Below the pieces are notes generated by a model. The model saw only the letters and a program-made list of their open reading frames with translations, made no database searches and was not told the DNA's origin. A stretch of 30,464 bases of DNA from a virus, in the IMG/VR virus record IMGVR_UViG_3300042261_001560, positions 1-30,464 of that record. The stretch is one strand, 5' to 3'. Within the stretch, counting starts at the first letter, position 1. Each line of letters opens with the position of its first letter. The position numbers were made by a program, and so were the translations under genes. Below, one piece after another: positions 9,548 through 18,757 of this stretch.

Positions 9548-12500
9548 ATGGCTCAAAAAACTAATCTTAATGTAAGTCCATATTTTGATGATTTTTCTGA
9601 AAAAGATGAGGGTTCTAGGGACAAAAATTATTATAAGATATTATTTAATCCAGGAAGAGCAATACAAGCTCGTGAACTAAATACTCTCCAGTCAATATTA
9701 CAAAATCAAGTTGAGTCTTTTGGTAGTCATATCTTTAAAGAAGGTTCTGTTGTAATACCAGGAAATATTACTTATGATAATCAATTTTATGCAGTAAAAT
9801 TAAATCCATCCCAATATAATGTTTATATAACAACTTACTTATCAAAATTTGTTGGTAAAAAAATTACAGGTCAAGTATCTGGAGTTACTGCATCTGTTCA
9901 ATATGTTCAATTGCCAAATTCTGAAGTTGAATATCCAACTTTATATGTAAAATATCTTGATTCTGATAAAAATTTTGAAATAAATCCATTTCAAGATAAT
10001 GAAGAGTTAATTGCATCTGAAGATATACAATATGAAACATCAACTATAATTTCAGGAACACCTTTTGCAACAACCATTTCAAAAAATTCTACAGCAACTG
10101 GATCGGCAGCATCTATTGGTGAGGGTGTATATTTTGTTAGGGGTACATTTGTTCGAGTTCCTAAACAAACTATAGTTTTAGATTATTATACAAATATTCC
10201 ATCTTACAGAGTAGGATTAAGAGTAAACGAAGAAATCATTACTGCAAAAGATGATACTACACTGTATGATAATGCGAAAGGTTTTACTAATTATGCAGCT
10301 CCTGGCGCAGATAGATTTAAAATTTCATTGTTTTTAACCAAAAAACTTTTAACAAATACAAATGATACTGATTTTATTGAATTATTAAAAATCAAAGATG
10401 GATCTATCAAAAAAATAGAAACAAAATCAAGTTATTCGATTATTAAAGATTATTTGGCACAAAGAACATATGATGAATCTGGTGATTATGTAGTAACACC
10501 CTTTCAATTTTCATTAAATAATTCTTTAAATGATAGACTTGGTAACGATGGTATATTCTTTAGCAATGAAAAGACTGATCAGGGTAATACTCCATCAGAC
10601 GATTTGATGTGTGTAAAATTTTCACCAGGAAAAGCTTATGTGAGAGGTTATGATGTTGAGAAAACTGGTGTTGAAATTATAGATGTTCCTAAACCAAGAA
10701 CAAAACAGACAATATCTTCGGTAAATATTCCTTTTGAAATGGGAAATTTGCTCAGAGTTAATAATGTAAGTGGTTCTCCAAAGCAAAGAGATGTAATTTA
10801 TCTACAAAGCAGAAGAAAAAATAGTACTACAGTTGCAGCGGGATCAACAATTGGTTCTGCAAGAGTATATACGTGCAATGTAACAGATGCCGCATACACT
10901 GGAGCATCTACAAATTGGGATTTATATTTATTTGATGTTCAAACTTATACAATTATTACATTAAATCAATCTGTTTCTTCATCAGAAATTCCAGCAACTT
11001 CATATATTAAAGGAAAAAGTAGTGGTGCGAGTGGTTATGCAGTTTCTGCCGGATCTGGAACTCAAATTAGTCTCAGACAAACATCTGGAACTTTTTCAAT
11101 TGGAGAACAAATTTTAATTAATGGAAGCGAATCAATTTCAAGAACTATTTTGTCGATTAAATCGTATAATACTGAAGATATTAAATCAGTATATCAATCA
11201 CAACCCAGCGGTTTTACAACTTCATTTGTAGCAGACGCTCAGTTAGATAGAGTTTTGAGGTCAGAAACAATAACAATAGCAGCAGAAAGTGGTGGAATTA
11301 GCGTAGTAACAGTTTCAAGTCCAGGAACTTTAAGTGGTATTAGTACAGATAACATTATAAGATATCAAAGACCAGGATTATCGGTAGAAACTTACAATAG
11401 AGTCGTATCCGTTTCTTCTTCATTATTATCTATGACTTTGGAATCGGTTTCAAGTGTAACTTCAGTTTGTGATGGTTCTTTACCTGCTTCATCACTAACA
11501 ATTTCTGGATATTCTTTAGGAATTTCTAAAATTAGAAATGAAGAAAAGGGATTTCTATATTCAGAATTGCCAAATTCAAATATCGCTTCAACCAATTTAA
11601 ATTCCTCAACAATAACATTTTCTGCCCAAACGAATACAAATTTAACACCTTCTTCAAAAACATTAACCGTAGACACTGGAAAGTTTAATCTTGGAATTAA
11701 TTCCTCTACTGCAAAATTTGAAGCATTTGATGAAGAAAGATATTCTATTGCATACAGTGATGGAACCGTAGAAAATTTAACATCTGATAAAGTTTCAATT
11801 GGCGGAAATTCTGCAGAAGTTACATTTTCTAATATTGCAAATACTCAGATTTCTGCAATTAATGCGACCTTTGTAAAATCGGGAATTCAAAGCAAAGTTA
11901 AACAATTTAATAGATCTCAATCAATTAACATAAATTTATCAAAAAATTCACAGTCTGGTGTTGGGATTAATACTTCTATAAATGATGGGTTAATTTATAA
12001 TCAATATTACGGTCTTAGGGTTCAGGATGAAGAAATATGTTTAAATTATCCAGATGTCGTTAGGGTAATTGCAATTTATGAATCTTTAGATACAAGTGCT
12101 CCAGTTTTAGATAAATTATCATTCAGTTCAATTGCAAATGTTGATAATAACGCTATTGTTGGTGAAAATATTATAGGTTCAAAAAGCAATGCGATTGCTA
12201 GAGTTGTAAACAAACCCTCAGCAAATACTCTTGGAATTGTTTATCTCAATAGTAATAGATTTATTGTTGGTGAAAATGTATCCTTTGAGGAATCCAACAT
12301 CAACACCACTTTATCCTCCATTACTTTAGGAAGTTATAGAGATATAAGTAGTAAATTTACTTTAGATAAAGGTCAGAAAGAACAATATTACGATTATTCG
12401 AGAATTGTAAGAAATTCTGGAGAAAGTGCCCCATCAAGACAACTTTTAGTTGTCTTCGATTATTATTCGGTTCCTTCATCCGACACTGGAGATGTATTTA

Positions 12501-15500
12501 CTGTAGATAGTTATGATCAAGAAAGATTTTCTAAAGATATTCCAAATATTGGTAAAAAAAATGTAAGATCTTCAGATACTTTAGATTTTAGACCAAGAGT
12601 ATCAGTATTTTCTTCAACAGATAAATCGCCATTTGATTTCGATTCTCGTTCTTTTGGAAATGAACCAAAACTAATTGTATCTCCAAATGAAAGTTCTTTA
12701 GTTGGTTATGACTTTTATCTTGGAAGAATTGATAAATTGTATATTGACAGTTTGGGAATTTTTACGGTTTTGCAAGGTTCGCCATCAACAAACCCAAAGC
12801 AACCAATTAAACCTGAAAATGTGATGGAAATTGCAACTATCACATTACCGCCATATCTCTATAATCCAAAGGATGCATCAGTTTCATTGTTGGATAATAG
12901 AAGATATACTATGAGAGATATTGGCAAAATTGAGGATAGAGTAGAAAACTTAGAAAGAGTAACATCCTTGTCATTACTTGAACTTAATACTCAAACTTTA
13001 CAAATACAAGATGCAAACGGAATCAATAGATTTAAAACCGGATTTTTTGTAGATGATTTCAAAAATACTGATCTAATCAATACCCAAGCATCTACATCAC
13101 AAGTTGATAAAAAAAATGATGAACTTACAACTCAAATTAGTAAAAATAGTATAAATCTTAGACCTGTTCTTTCTACAGCAGTATCAGATGAAAATTATGA
13201 TTCGTCAATCAATTTTACATTATTTGACTCAAATGTACAAAAAACTGGAGATGCGATTACATTAAAATATGAGTCTATTGGTTGGATTGACCAACCTTTC
13301 GCAACAAAAGTAGAAAATGTTAATCCATTTCATGTAATATCTTATAGTGGAACTATAAAGTTAACTCCATCTAATGATAGTTGGGTAAGAACAATTAGAT
13401 TATCTGATGTAAATATAAATCAAACAAATTGGACTTGGTTAAGAGATACCGGAACATTTAGAGTTGTTGATAGTAGCGAAAACATTTCTGTCGAAGATAG
13501 ATTGATTTCAAGTGGAACAGAACTCTATATGAGGTCTAGAAACACCGGATTCAGTGCCGTTAATTTAAAACCACTAACTAGAGTTTATCAATTTTTAGAC
13601 AGCAATAGTGGTGTTGATTTTATTCCAAAATTAATTGAAATCTCGTCTGATTCTACTCTCCAAAATTATGGTTCTTCTGCAGCATTTCAAGTTGGAGAGA
13701 CTGTAAAGGGGTCCTTTAATGGAGCAAATATATCTTTTAGAGTAGCATCATCAAATCACAAAGAAGGTGAATTTAATAATCCTTCCTTTACATATACCAC
13801 AAATCCATATTCAACCAACGAAACTATTCCAGAATCATATAGTGCATCATCCAAAACTCTAAATGTAGATATTTCTTCCTTATGTGAGTCTACTCAGGGG
13901 TTGTATTCTGGATATGTGACAATAGGAATGAAATTAGTCGGACAAACAAGTGGTGCAGTTGCGTATGTGAAAGATCTAAGATTAATTACTGATGCTAATG
14001 GATTTGTTTCGGGTTCATTCTTCCTAAGAGATCCAAATACTAATCCCCCCCCATCGGTTAGAATTGCAACTGGTTCTAAAGTTTATAAATTAACCTCAAG
14101 TTCAACAAATCAAACTCCTTCACCGGGAAGTACATTAATTTCTTCCGCAGAGACAATTTATAAATCGGAAGGAACTTGGGAAGAAAGGCAAAAAATTACA
14201 ACAACTACAACTTCCATTTACTTTGAAGATCCATTAGCACAATCATTTACTGTTGGTGGAGTTGCTGATACTACGAATGGAAATAGACCAAATGAAGATG
14301 TAAATGGTGCATATTTAACTGCCGTTGATTTATTCTTTGCGAATAAAGATGCCAATAATGCTCCCCTAACTGTTGAGATTAGAACTGTTGAACTTGGTAC
14401 TCCGACAAGATCAATAATTGGAAATCCTGTTACATTAAATCCAGGTGATATTAAAACTTCAACAAACGCAAGTGTTGCAACAAGAGTAACTTTTGACTAT
14501 CCAATTTATCTTGCACCTGGTTTAGAATATGCACTTGTTCTTCTTGCACCACAAACTGACCAATATGAGGTTTGGATTGCTGAAATGGGTGAAAAAACAA
14601 TCGAAACTGCAAATTTACCAGACTCTCAGGCAGTTAGATATTCTAGACAATTTGCAATCGGAAGTTTATTTAAATCTCAAAATGGTTCAATTTGGACAGC
14701 AAATCAATACCAAGATTTAAAATTTAAACTTTATAAAGCAAACTTTACATCAAAATCTGGTAGTGTTCTTTTCACTAACCCAACATTACATCAAAGTAAT
14801 AGTTATGTTCCAACTTTGACTTCAAACCCAATTACAATTTTACCCAGAAAATACACGCTCGGAATTACTACAATTTATGATTCCTCTTTGATTGGTATTT
14901 TAACAACTGGCAGAAAAGTTTCATCACAATCTGCATCATATTCAGGAAGTTATGGTTATATCGTAGGATCTGGAAGTTCTGTTTCTTCTGTAGCAATTGC
15001 AACTGGTGGATTCAATTATAGTTCAGGAAGTGTTCAAACTTATAATATTAGCGGAAATGGTAATGGTAGCAATTTAAGACTTAACATTACAACATCAAAT
15101 GGTGTTATTACTGGAGTTGCAGTTTCTTCTTTATATCCTGGAAACGGATATTCTGTAGGGGATGTTGTTGGCATTGTTACATCTACAGTATCGCCAGCTT
15201 CTGGTAAGGATGCTCGTATCACTATTACAGGAATCTCTGGTAGAGATACATTATATCTTTCAAATGTTCAAGGAAATTCTTTTTTAAATGTTGGTATTTC
15301 TTCTTTAGTTTATTATAATGACTCTGGAAATGCAGTTTCTCTTGCATCTACATCAATTACTTCTAGATCTTCTTCTACTGGTGGAATTTATTCTGGAAAT
15401 TTCTTCAAAGTTAATCATTATGATCATGGAATGTATTCTAATGTAAATAAATTAATTATTTCAAATGTTGAATCTGATGTTCCACCGACAACATTATCTT

Positions 15501-16726
15501 CCGCATTGTCTAAAACAGACACTGCAATTAGTATTGCATCAACATCTAATTTCGGAACTTTTGAAGGTTTAAATGTTGGAGTCTCTACAGGTTATATTAA
15601 GATAGATGATGAGATTATTAAGTATGAAAGTGTAGGTGTTAATCAACTTACCGCTATTACTAGGGGAATTGACTCAACAATAGTATCAAACCACGATATA
15701 AACTCTTTAGTTTACAAATACGAACTTGGTGGAGTATCATTGAGAAGAATCAACACAACTCATAATATTAGTAGTACTGAAATTGGAATTGATAGTTATT
15801 ATGTAGAATTTGACAGATCTTCAAATGGTTTAGATCGTTCCTCAGATAATAATTTGACCAATATTCCACAAATTTCTTTTAAAACGGAGCAAATTTGTGG
15901 AGGAAATTCTGTACACTCAACAGAAAATATTCAATTCAATTCAGTTGCTCCACATATTGGTTTATTGACTCCAGGATCGGTAACTTCCGCTACAGGTCAG
16001 ATCAAAACTACTAGTGGAACAAGTGTAAATGGCAATGAAATTTCTTTTATTGATCAAGGTTACGAACAAGTTCAATTAGAATCTGAAAATGAATTGCAAA
16101 CTACTAGAATAATATGCTCCAATATAAATGAGCAGACCTATTTAAGTGGTAATAAATCATTTACATTGAAAGTAGATCTTACAACTAAAGATTCAAATTT
16201 ATCACCTCTTATTTTCTGGAAAAATTCTTCTGTTGAGTTTAGAAGTAATAGATTAAATAAACCAATTGATGATTATATTGGCGACAATAGAGTCAATAGT
16301 ATTTTAAATGATCCTCATGCGGCAATTTATGTTTCAAATACAGTTAGACTTGCTCAACCAGCATCAGCACTTAAGGTAATATTAAGTGCTTATAGACATT
16401 CCTCTGCAGATTTTAGAGTTTTATATAGTTTAATTAGACCAGATTCAAGTGAAATTGAACAAGCATTTGAATTGTTTCCAGGTTATGATAATTTAACACT
16501 TGATAATAATCAGGATGGATATTATGATGTTGTAGATTCATCTAAAAATAGTGGATTGCCAGATGTATTTGTACCTGCAAGTTTAAAGGATCAATTTTTA
16601 GAATATGAATTTAGCGCATCAAATTTAGGTTTGTTTACTGGTTATACAATTAAAATTGTAATGTCTGGAACAGATCAATCTCATTCTCCAAGATTTAAAG
16701 ATTTAAGGAGTATTGCATTAGCATGA
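9548..16726 (+). CDS. Giant DUF4815-type baseplate / tail-fibre structural protein
   Basis: A 2,392-aa protein. The N-terminus (NVSPYFDDFSEKDEGSRDKN ... FNPGRAIQARELNTLQSILQ) matches the DUF4815 pattern of marine T4-like phages, which I recall as baseplate or fibre components. It occupies the place where T4 has genes 9-12 and wac. Middle regions contain a short helical stretch (IGKIEDRVENLERVTSLSLL, nt ~12916-12975) that could be a coiled-coil spacer. Further on is a conserved-looking domain (EDPLAQSFTVGG, nt ~14224-14260) followed by a beta-rich segment (YDYPIYLAPGLEYALVL-like, nt ~14490-14540). The C-terminal third has GGxNY/GxGY repeats (nt ~14995-15176) and an IDDE...RG module (nt ~15529-15720). 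It overlaps the next gene by 4 nt (ATGA). It may combine the roles of several T4 baseplate-pin proteins; that is an inference, so no T4 gene symbol is given. Confidence 0.75.
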   Translation: MAQKTNLNVSPYFDDFSEKDEGSRDKNYYKILFNPGRAIQARELNTLQSILQNQVESFGSHIFKEGSVVIPGNITYDNQFYAVKLNPSQYNVYITTYLSKFVGKKITGQVSGVTASVQYVQLPNSEVEYPTLYVKYLDSDKNFEINPFQDNEELIASEDIQYETSTIISGTPFATTISKNSTATGSAASIGEGVYFVRGTFVRVPKQTIVLDYYTNIPSYRVGLRVNEEIITAKDDTTLYDNAKGFTNYAAPGADRFKISLFLTKKLLTNTNDTDFIELLKIKDGSIKKIETKSSYSIIKDYLAQRTYDESGDYVVTPFQFSLNNSLNDRLGNDGIFFSNEKTDQGNTPSDDLMCVKFSPGKAYVRGYDVEKTGVEIIDVPKPRTKQTISSVNIPFEMGNLLRVNNVSGSPKQRDVIYLQSRRKNSTTVAAGSTIGSARVYTCNVTDAAYTGASTNWDLYLFDVQTYTIITLNQSVSSSEIPATSYIKGKSSGASGYAVSAGSGTQISLRQTSGTFSIGEQILINGSESISRTILSIKSYNTEDIKSVYQSQPSGFTTSFVADAQLDRVLRSETITIAAESGGISVVTVSSPGTLSGISTDNIIRYQRPGLSVETYNRVVSVSSSLLSMTLESVSSVTSVCDGSLPASSLTISGYSLGISKIRNEEKGFLYSELPNSNIASTNLNSSTITFSAQTNTNLTPSSKTLTVDTGKFNLGINSSTAKFEAFDEERYSIAYSDGTVENLTSDKVSIGGNSAEVTFSNIANTQISAINATFVKSGIQSKVKQFNRSQSININLSKNSQSGVGINTSINDGLIYNQYYGLRVQDEEICLNYPDVVRVIAIYESLDTSAPVLDKLSFSSIANVDNNAIVGENIIGSKSNAIARVVNKPSANTLGIVYLNSNRFIVGENVSFEESNINTTLSSITLGSYRDISSKFTLDKGQKEQYYDYSRIVRNSGESAPSRQLLVVFDYYSVPSSDTGDVFTVDSYDQERFSKDIPNIGKKNVRSSDTLDFRPRVSVFSSTDKSPFDFDSRSFGNEPKLIVSPNESSLVGYDFYLGRIDKLYIDSLGIFTVLQGSPSTNPKQPIKPENVMEIATITLPPYLYNPKDASVSLLDNRRYTMRDIGKIEDRVENLERVTSLSLLELNTQTLQIQDANGINRFKTGFFVDDFKNTDLINTQASTSQVDKKNDELTTQISKNSINLRPVLSTAVSDENYDSSINFTLFDSNVQKTGDAITLKYESIGWIDQPFATKVENVNPFHVISYSGTIKLTPSNDSWVRTIRLSDVNINQTNWTWLRDTGTFRVVDSSENISVEDRLISSGTELYMRSRNTGFSAVNLKPLTRVYQFLDSNSGVDFIPKLIEISSDSTLQNYGSSAAFQVGETVKGSFNGANISFRVASSNHKEGEFNNPSFTYTTNPYSTNETIPESYSASSKTLNVDISSLCESTQGLYSGYVTIGMKLVGQTSGAVAYVKDLRLITDANGFVSGSFFLRDPNTNPPPSVRIATGSKVYKLTSSSTNQTPSPGSTLISSAETIYKSEGTWEERQKITTTTTSIYFEDPLAQSFTVGGVADTTNGNRPNEDVNGAYLTAVDLFFANKDANNAPLTVEIRTVELGTPTRSIIGNPVTLNPGDIKTSTNASVATRVTFDYPIYLAPGLEYALVLLAPQTDQYEVWIAEMGEKTIETANLPDSQAVRYSRQFAIGSLFKSQNGSIWTANQYQDLKFKLYKANFTSKSGSVLFTNPTLHQSNSYVPTLTSNPITILPRKYTLGITTIYDSSLIGILTTGRKVSSQSASYSGSYGYIVGSGSSVSSVAIATGGFNYSSGSVQTYNISGNGNGSNLRLNITTSNGVITGVAVSSLYPGNGYSVGDVVGIVTSTVSPASGKDARITITGISGRDTLYLSNVQGNSFLNVGISSLVYYNDSGNAVSLASTSITSRSSSTGGIYSGNFFKVNHYDHGMYSNVNKLIISNVESDVPPTTLSSALSKTDTAISIASTSNFGTFEGLNVGVSTGYIKIDDEIIKYESVGVNQLTAITRGIDSTIVSNHDINSLVYKYELGGVSLRRINTTHNISSTEIGIDSYYVEFDRSSNGLDRSSDNNLTNIPQISFKTEQICGGNSVHSTENIQFNSVAPHIGLLTPGSVTSATGQIKTTSGTSVNGNEISFIDQGYEQVQLESENELQTTRIICSNINEQTYLSGNKSFTLKVDLTTKDSNLSPLIFWKNSSVEFRSNRLNKPIDDYIGDNRVNSILNDPHAAIYVSNTVRLAQPASALKVILSAYRHSSADFRVLYSLIRPDSSEIEQAFELFPGYDNLTLDNNQDGYYDVVDSSKNSGLPDVFVPASLKDQFLEYEFSASNLGLFTGYTIKIVMSGTDQSHSPRFKDLRSIALA

Positions 16727-16926
16727 TGATACCAGTAAAAGGTCATCCAAATTTATATCGTGATGAGCAAACTGGTGCTATAATTAATTGTGATAATCAA
16801 TCATATAATCAATATATGAACAGTTTAAACAATCGTAAATTGCAACAAATAGAAATTCAAAATATTAGAAAAGATATTGATGAAATTAAATCTTTATTAA
16901 AGGAGTTATTAAATGGATCCAAATGA
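16723..16926 (+). CDS. Small conserved phage protein, likely helical
   Basis: A 67-aa protein. The N-terminal part (IPVKGHPNLYRDEQTGAIIN) is compact and looks conserved. The C-terminal half (residues ~35-62) is rich in I/L/E/K with a heptad-like pattern, so it probably forms a coiled coil. I recall very similar small proteins next to the neck genes in marine T4-like phages, without known function. There are two adjacent ATGs (16723 and 16726); the first overlaps the upstream stop as ATGA, suggesting translational coupling. It overlaps the next small gene by 14 nt. Confidence 0.8.
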   Translation: MMIPVKGHPNLYRDEQTGAIINCDNQSYNQYMNSLNNRKLQQIEIQNIRKDIDEIKSLLKELLNGSK

Positions 16927-17089
16927 AATAACATTAAATTCTATAGATAAATTATTCGAATATGAAAAGCATGTTAGGATAATTGATGATTTATCTTATG
17001 AGGAATTAAAAAATTTTGCAAAACTCTATTGTAAATTATATTTAAAACAGCAAGAGGTGTTATTGTCTTTAGATGAAATGCAAATATAA
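16913..17089 (+). CDS. Small 58-aa phage protein of unknown function
   Basis: ATG at 16913 is preceded by a clear AGGAG (16901-16905) with a 7-nt spacer, which decides the start. The product runs MDPNEITLNSIDKLFEYEKH to LSLDEMQI, 58 aa, acidic and helical, with no cysteine pairs or membrane segment. Its start overlaps the end of the preceding gene by 14 nt. The SD, codon use like its neighbours, and packing between two real genes all support a true gene. I recall similar short proteins in this position in cyanomyoviruses but know no function. Confidence 0.75.
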   Translation: MDPNEITLNSIDKLFEYEKHVRIIDDLSYEELKNFAKLYCKLYLKQQEVLLSLDEMQI

Positions 17090-17092
17090 ATA
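17085..17092 (+). promoter_or_regulatory. T4-type late promoter overlapping the stop codon of the 58-aa gene
   Basis: An exact TATAAATA. Bases 17087-17089 of this box are also the TAA stop of the 58-aa gene. The next ATG is at 17116, a spacing similar to that of the box before gp8. It would drive the 114-aa and 151-aa structural genes and the neck genes 13 and 14. Confidence 0.7.
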
Positions 17093-17115
17093 AGAAGTAG
17101 ATATTAAAAAAATAG

Positions 17116-17460
17116 ATGGCATCCGCATATGTTAGTAATATAGTTGTAAATGCAGGTTCGGATTTTTCTCAGACCTTTACTTTAGAAGGTACTGATACAA
17201 ATTCCGCTTTCGATTTAACAGGATATGCGGCAAATTCTCAAATGAGAAAATGGTCAGGGAGTTCTTCTTCAATAACTTTTACAACATCAATTTTATATCC
17301 ACCCACTTCTGGAAAAATTATTATCAGTTTGACTTCAAATCAAACCTCAAATATAAAACCTGGAAGATATGTTTATGATATTATAATCACAGATGCTTAT
17401 GAGAATAAAAACCGAGTTGTTGAAGGTATGGTTCTCGTAACTCAGGGGGTTACAAGATAA
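17116..17460 (+). CDS. Small virion structural protein (114 aa), beta-rich
   Basis: The 114-aa protein runs MASAYVSNIVVNAGSDFSQT ... GRYVYDIIITDAYENKNRVV ... VLVTQGVTR. The predicted all-beta, immunoglobulin-like layout, with alternating hydrophobic strands and a closing GRYxYDI strand, resembles small accessory baseplate/tail proteins in many phages. I recall close relatives in cyanophages annotated only as virion structural proteins. It lies downstream of a late promoter and shares a TAATG overlap with the next gene, so the two are probably made together. The exact position in the virion is unknown. Confidence 0.75.
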   Translation: MASAYVSNIVVNAGSDFSQTFTLEGTDTNSAFDLTGYAANSQMRKWSGSSSSITFTTSILYPPTSGKIIISLTSNQTSNIKPGRYVYDIIITDAYENKNRVVEGMVLVTQGVTR

Positions 17461-17915
17461 TGTCAGATATTAAAGTTAGAGTTGGGCAACAAAATGCTGT
17501 AAAGGTTATTTCCAGCTCAACAGGAGGAAAATCTATAAATTCGGATTATGCAACTAATGTTGTTGGGGGCATTGCTTCAGTAACACAACTAAATGTCAGT
17601 GGTGTTTCAACATTTGCTGGAGTATCTACATTTAAAAGTAATGTGTATATTGATGGCGATTTATATATTAGCGATGATCTAACTTTAGATGAGTTTACTT
17701 CCAGAAATGCAGATATAACTGGAATACTTACTGTCAGGAACTCAATTTATTATACGCCTGGACAACCATATGGAATGGCATATTTTGACGCCAATGATCG
17801 AATAGTTTCTACTGCATCTACTACTTATGCAATATCGGAAACAAACTATATAATCTCAACAAACAATTCAGGCATTCCAACCTGGACAAATACAATAGAT
17901 GGAGGATCGTATTAA
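17460..17915 (+). CDS. Small virion / fibre-like protein with short beta repeats
   Basis: A 151-aa protein. A short N-terminal cap (SDIKVRVGQQNAVKVISSST) is followed by repeats of about ten residues (VSGVSTFAGVSTFKSNVYID, DGDLYISDDL, DITGILTVRNSIYY). These read like the rungs of a trimeric beta-helix or fibre shaft. The C-terminus (YGMAYFDANDRIVSTASTTY ... DGGSY) is not repetitive and could be a tip or cap. It lies just before gene 13, where T4 carries fibritin (wac), but I see no long coiled coil, so it is not a fibritin homologue by sequence. It starts and ends in TAATG overlaps. Confidence 0.7.
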   Translation: MSDIKVRVGQQNAVKVISSSTGGKSINSDYATNVVGGIASVTQLNVSGVSTFAGVSTFKSNVYIDGDLYISDDLTLDEFTSRNADITGILTVRNSIYYTPGQPYGMAYFDANDRIVSTASTTYAISETNYIISTNNSGIPTWTNTIDGGSY

Positions 17916-18757
17916 TGTCAAAACCTTCAAGTAGACAAGAATTAATAGACTATTGTTTGAGAAGACTGGGTGCTCCCGTTTTAGAAATTAATTTGGCAGA
18001 TGAGCAGATTGATGATATGGTCGATGATGCTTTACAATACTTTCAAGAGAGACATTTTGATGGTGTTGAGAGGATGTATTTAAAATATAAAATTACAGAG
18101 CAAGATTTAAATAGAGGTAAAGCAAACGGAACCTCTGGGGTTGGAATTGTTACTACAACAGGAACAACAAATATTTCTGGAATAGGGACTACTACTTTCA
18201 ATTTTTATGAAAATTCAAATTTTATTCAAGTTCCAGATTCTATCATAGGCATTGAAAAAATATTTAAATTTGATACCAGTTCAATTTCTGCAGGTATGTG
18301 GAGTATTAAGTATCAGTTATTTTTAAATGATTTGTATTATTTTAATTCCGTTGAACTTTTACAGTATGCTATGGTAAAGAGTTATTTGGAAGATATAGAT
18401 TTTTTACTTTCGACGGATAAACAAATTAGATTTAACAAAAGGCAAAATAGATTGTATTTGGATATTGACTGGAATGCAAAATCAAAAGATACATTTATTA
18501 TAATTGATTGCTATAGGATACTAGATCCAAATGATTTCACTAAAGTTTATAGTGATAGTTTCCTAAAAAAATATCTTACTGCATTAATGAAACGCCAATG
18601 GGGACAAAATTTAATTAAGTTTAGAGGAGTAAAACTTCCTGGAGGAATTGAATTAAATGGTAGAGAATTATATGAAGATGGAGAAAAAGAACTAGAAGAC
18701 ATCAGACAAAGAATGTCAATGGATTACGAATTGCCACCTTACGATTTTATTGGATAA
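17915..18757 (+). CDS. gp13: Neck (head completion) protein gp13
   Basis: A 280-aa protein. The N-terminus (SSRQELIDYCLRRLGAPVLE ... EQIDDMVDDALQYFQERHFD) is the typical gp13 segment. The C-terminal half has the conserved KKYLTALMKRQWGQNLIKF and LPGGIELNGRELYEDGEKEL segments. In T4, gp13 and gp14 form the neck that closes the filled head and receives the tail; T4 gp13 is about 309 aa. Residues ~68-97 contain a GIGTT-type Gly/Thr-rich insert like those in the baseplate proteins here. It has TAATG overlaps on both sides, with gene 14 directly downstream. Confidence 0.92.
   Translation: MSKPSSRQELIDYCLRRLGAPVLEINLADEQIDDMVDDALQYFQERHFDGVERMYLKYKITEQDLNRGKANGTSGVGIVTTTGTTNISGIGTTTFNFYENSNFIQVPDSIIGIEKIFKFDTSSISAGMWSIKYQLFLNDLYYFNSVELLQYAMVKSYLEDIDFLLSTDKQIRFNKRQNRLYLDIDWNAKSKDTFIIIDCYRILDPNDFTKVYSDSFLKKYLTALMKRQWGQNLIKFRGVKLPGGIELNGRELYEDGEKELEDIRQRMSMDYELPPYDFIG

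Noticed and set aside
11392-11676. 94-aa - strand frame within the DUF4815 gene
   Set aside because: It is an antisense shadow of a long conserved coding frame.
17460-17915. Fibritin (wac) homologue before gene 13
   Set aside because: The position is suggestive, but the protein has short beta repeats and no long coiled coil or foldon-like end.
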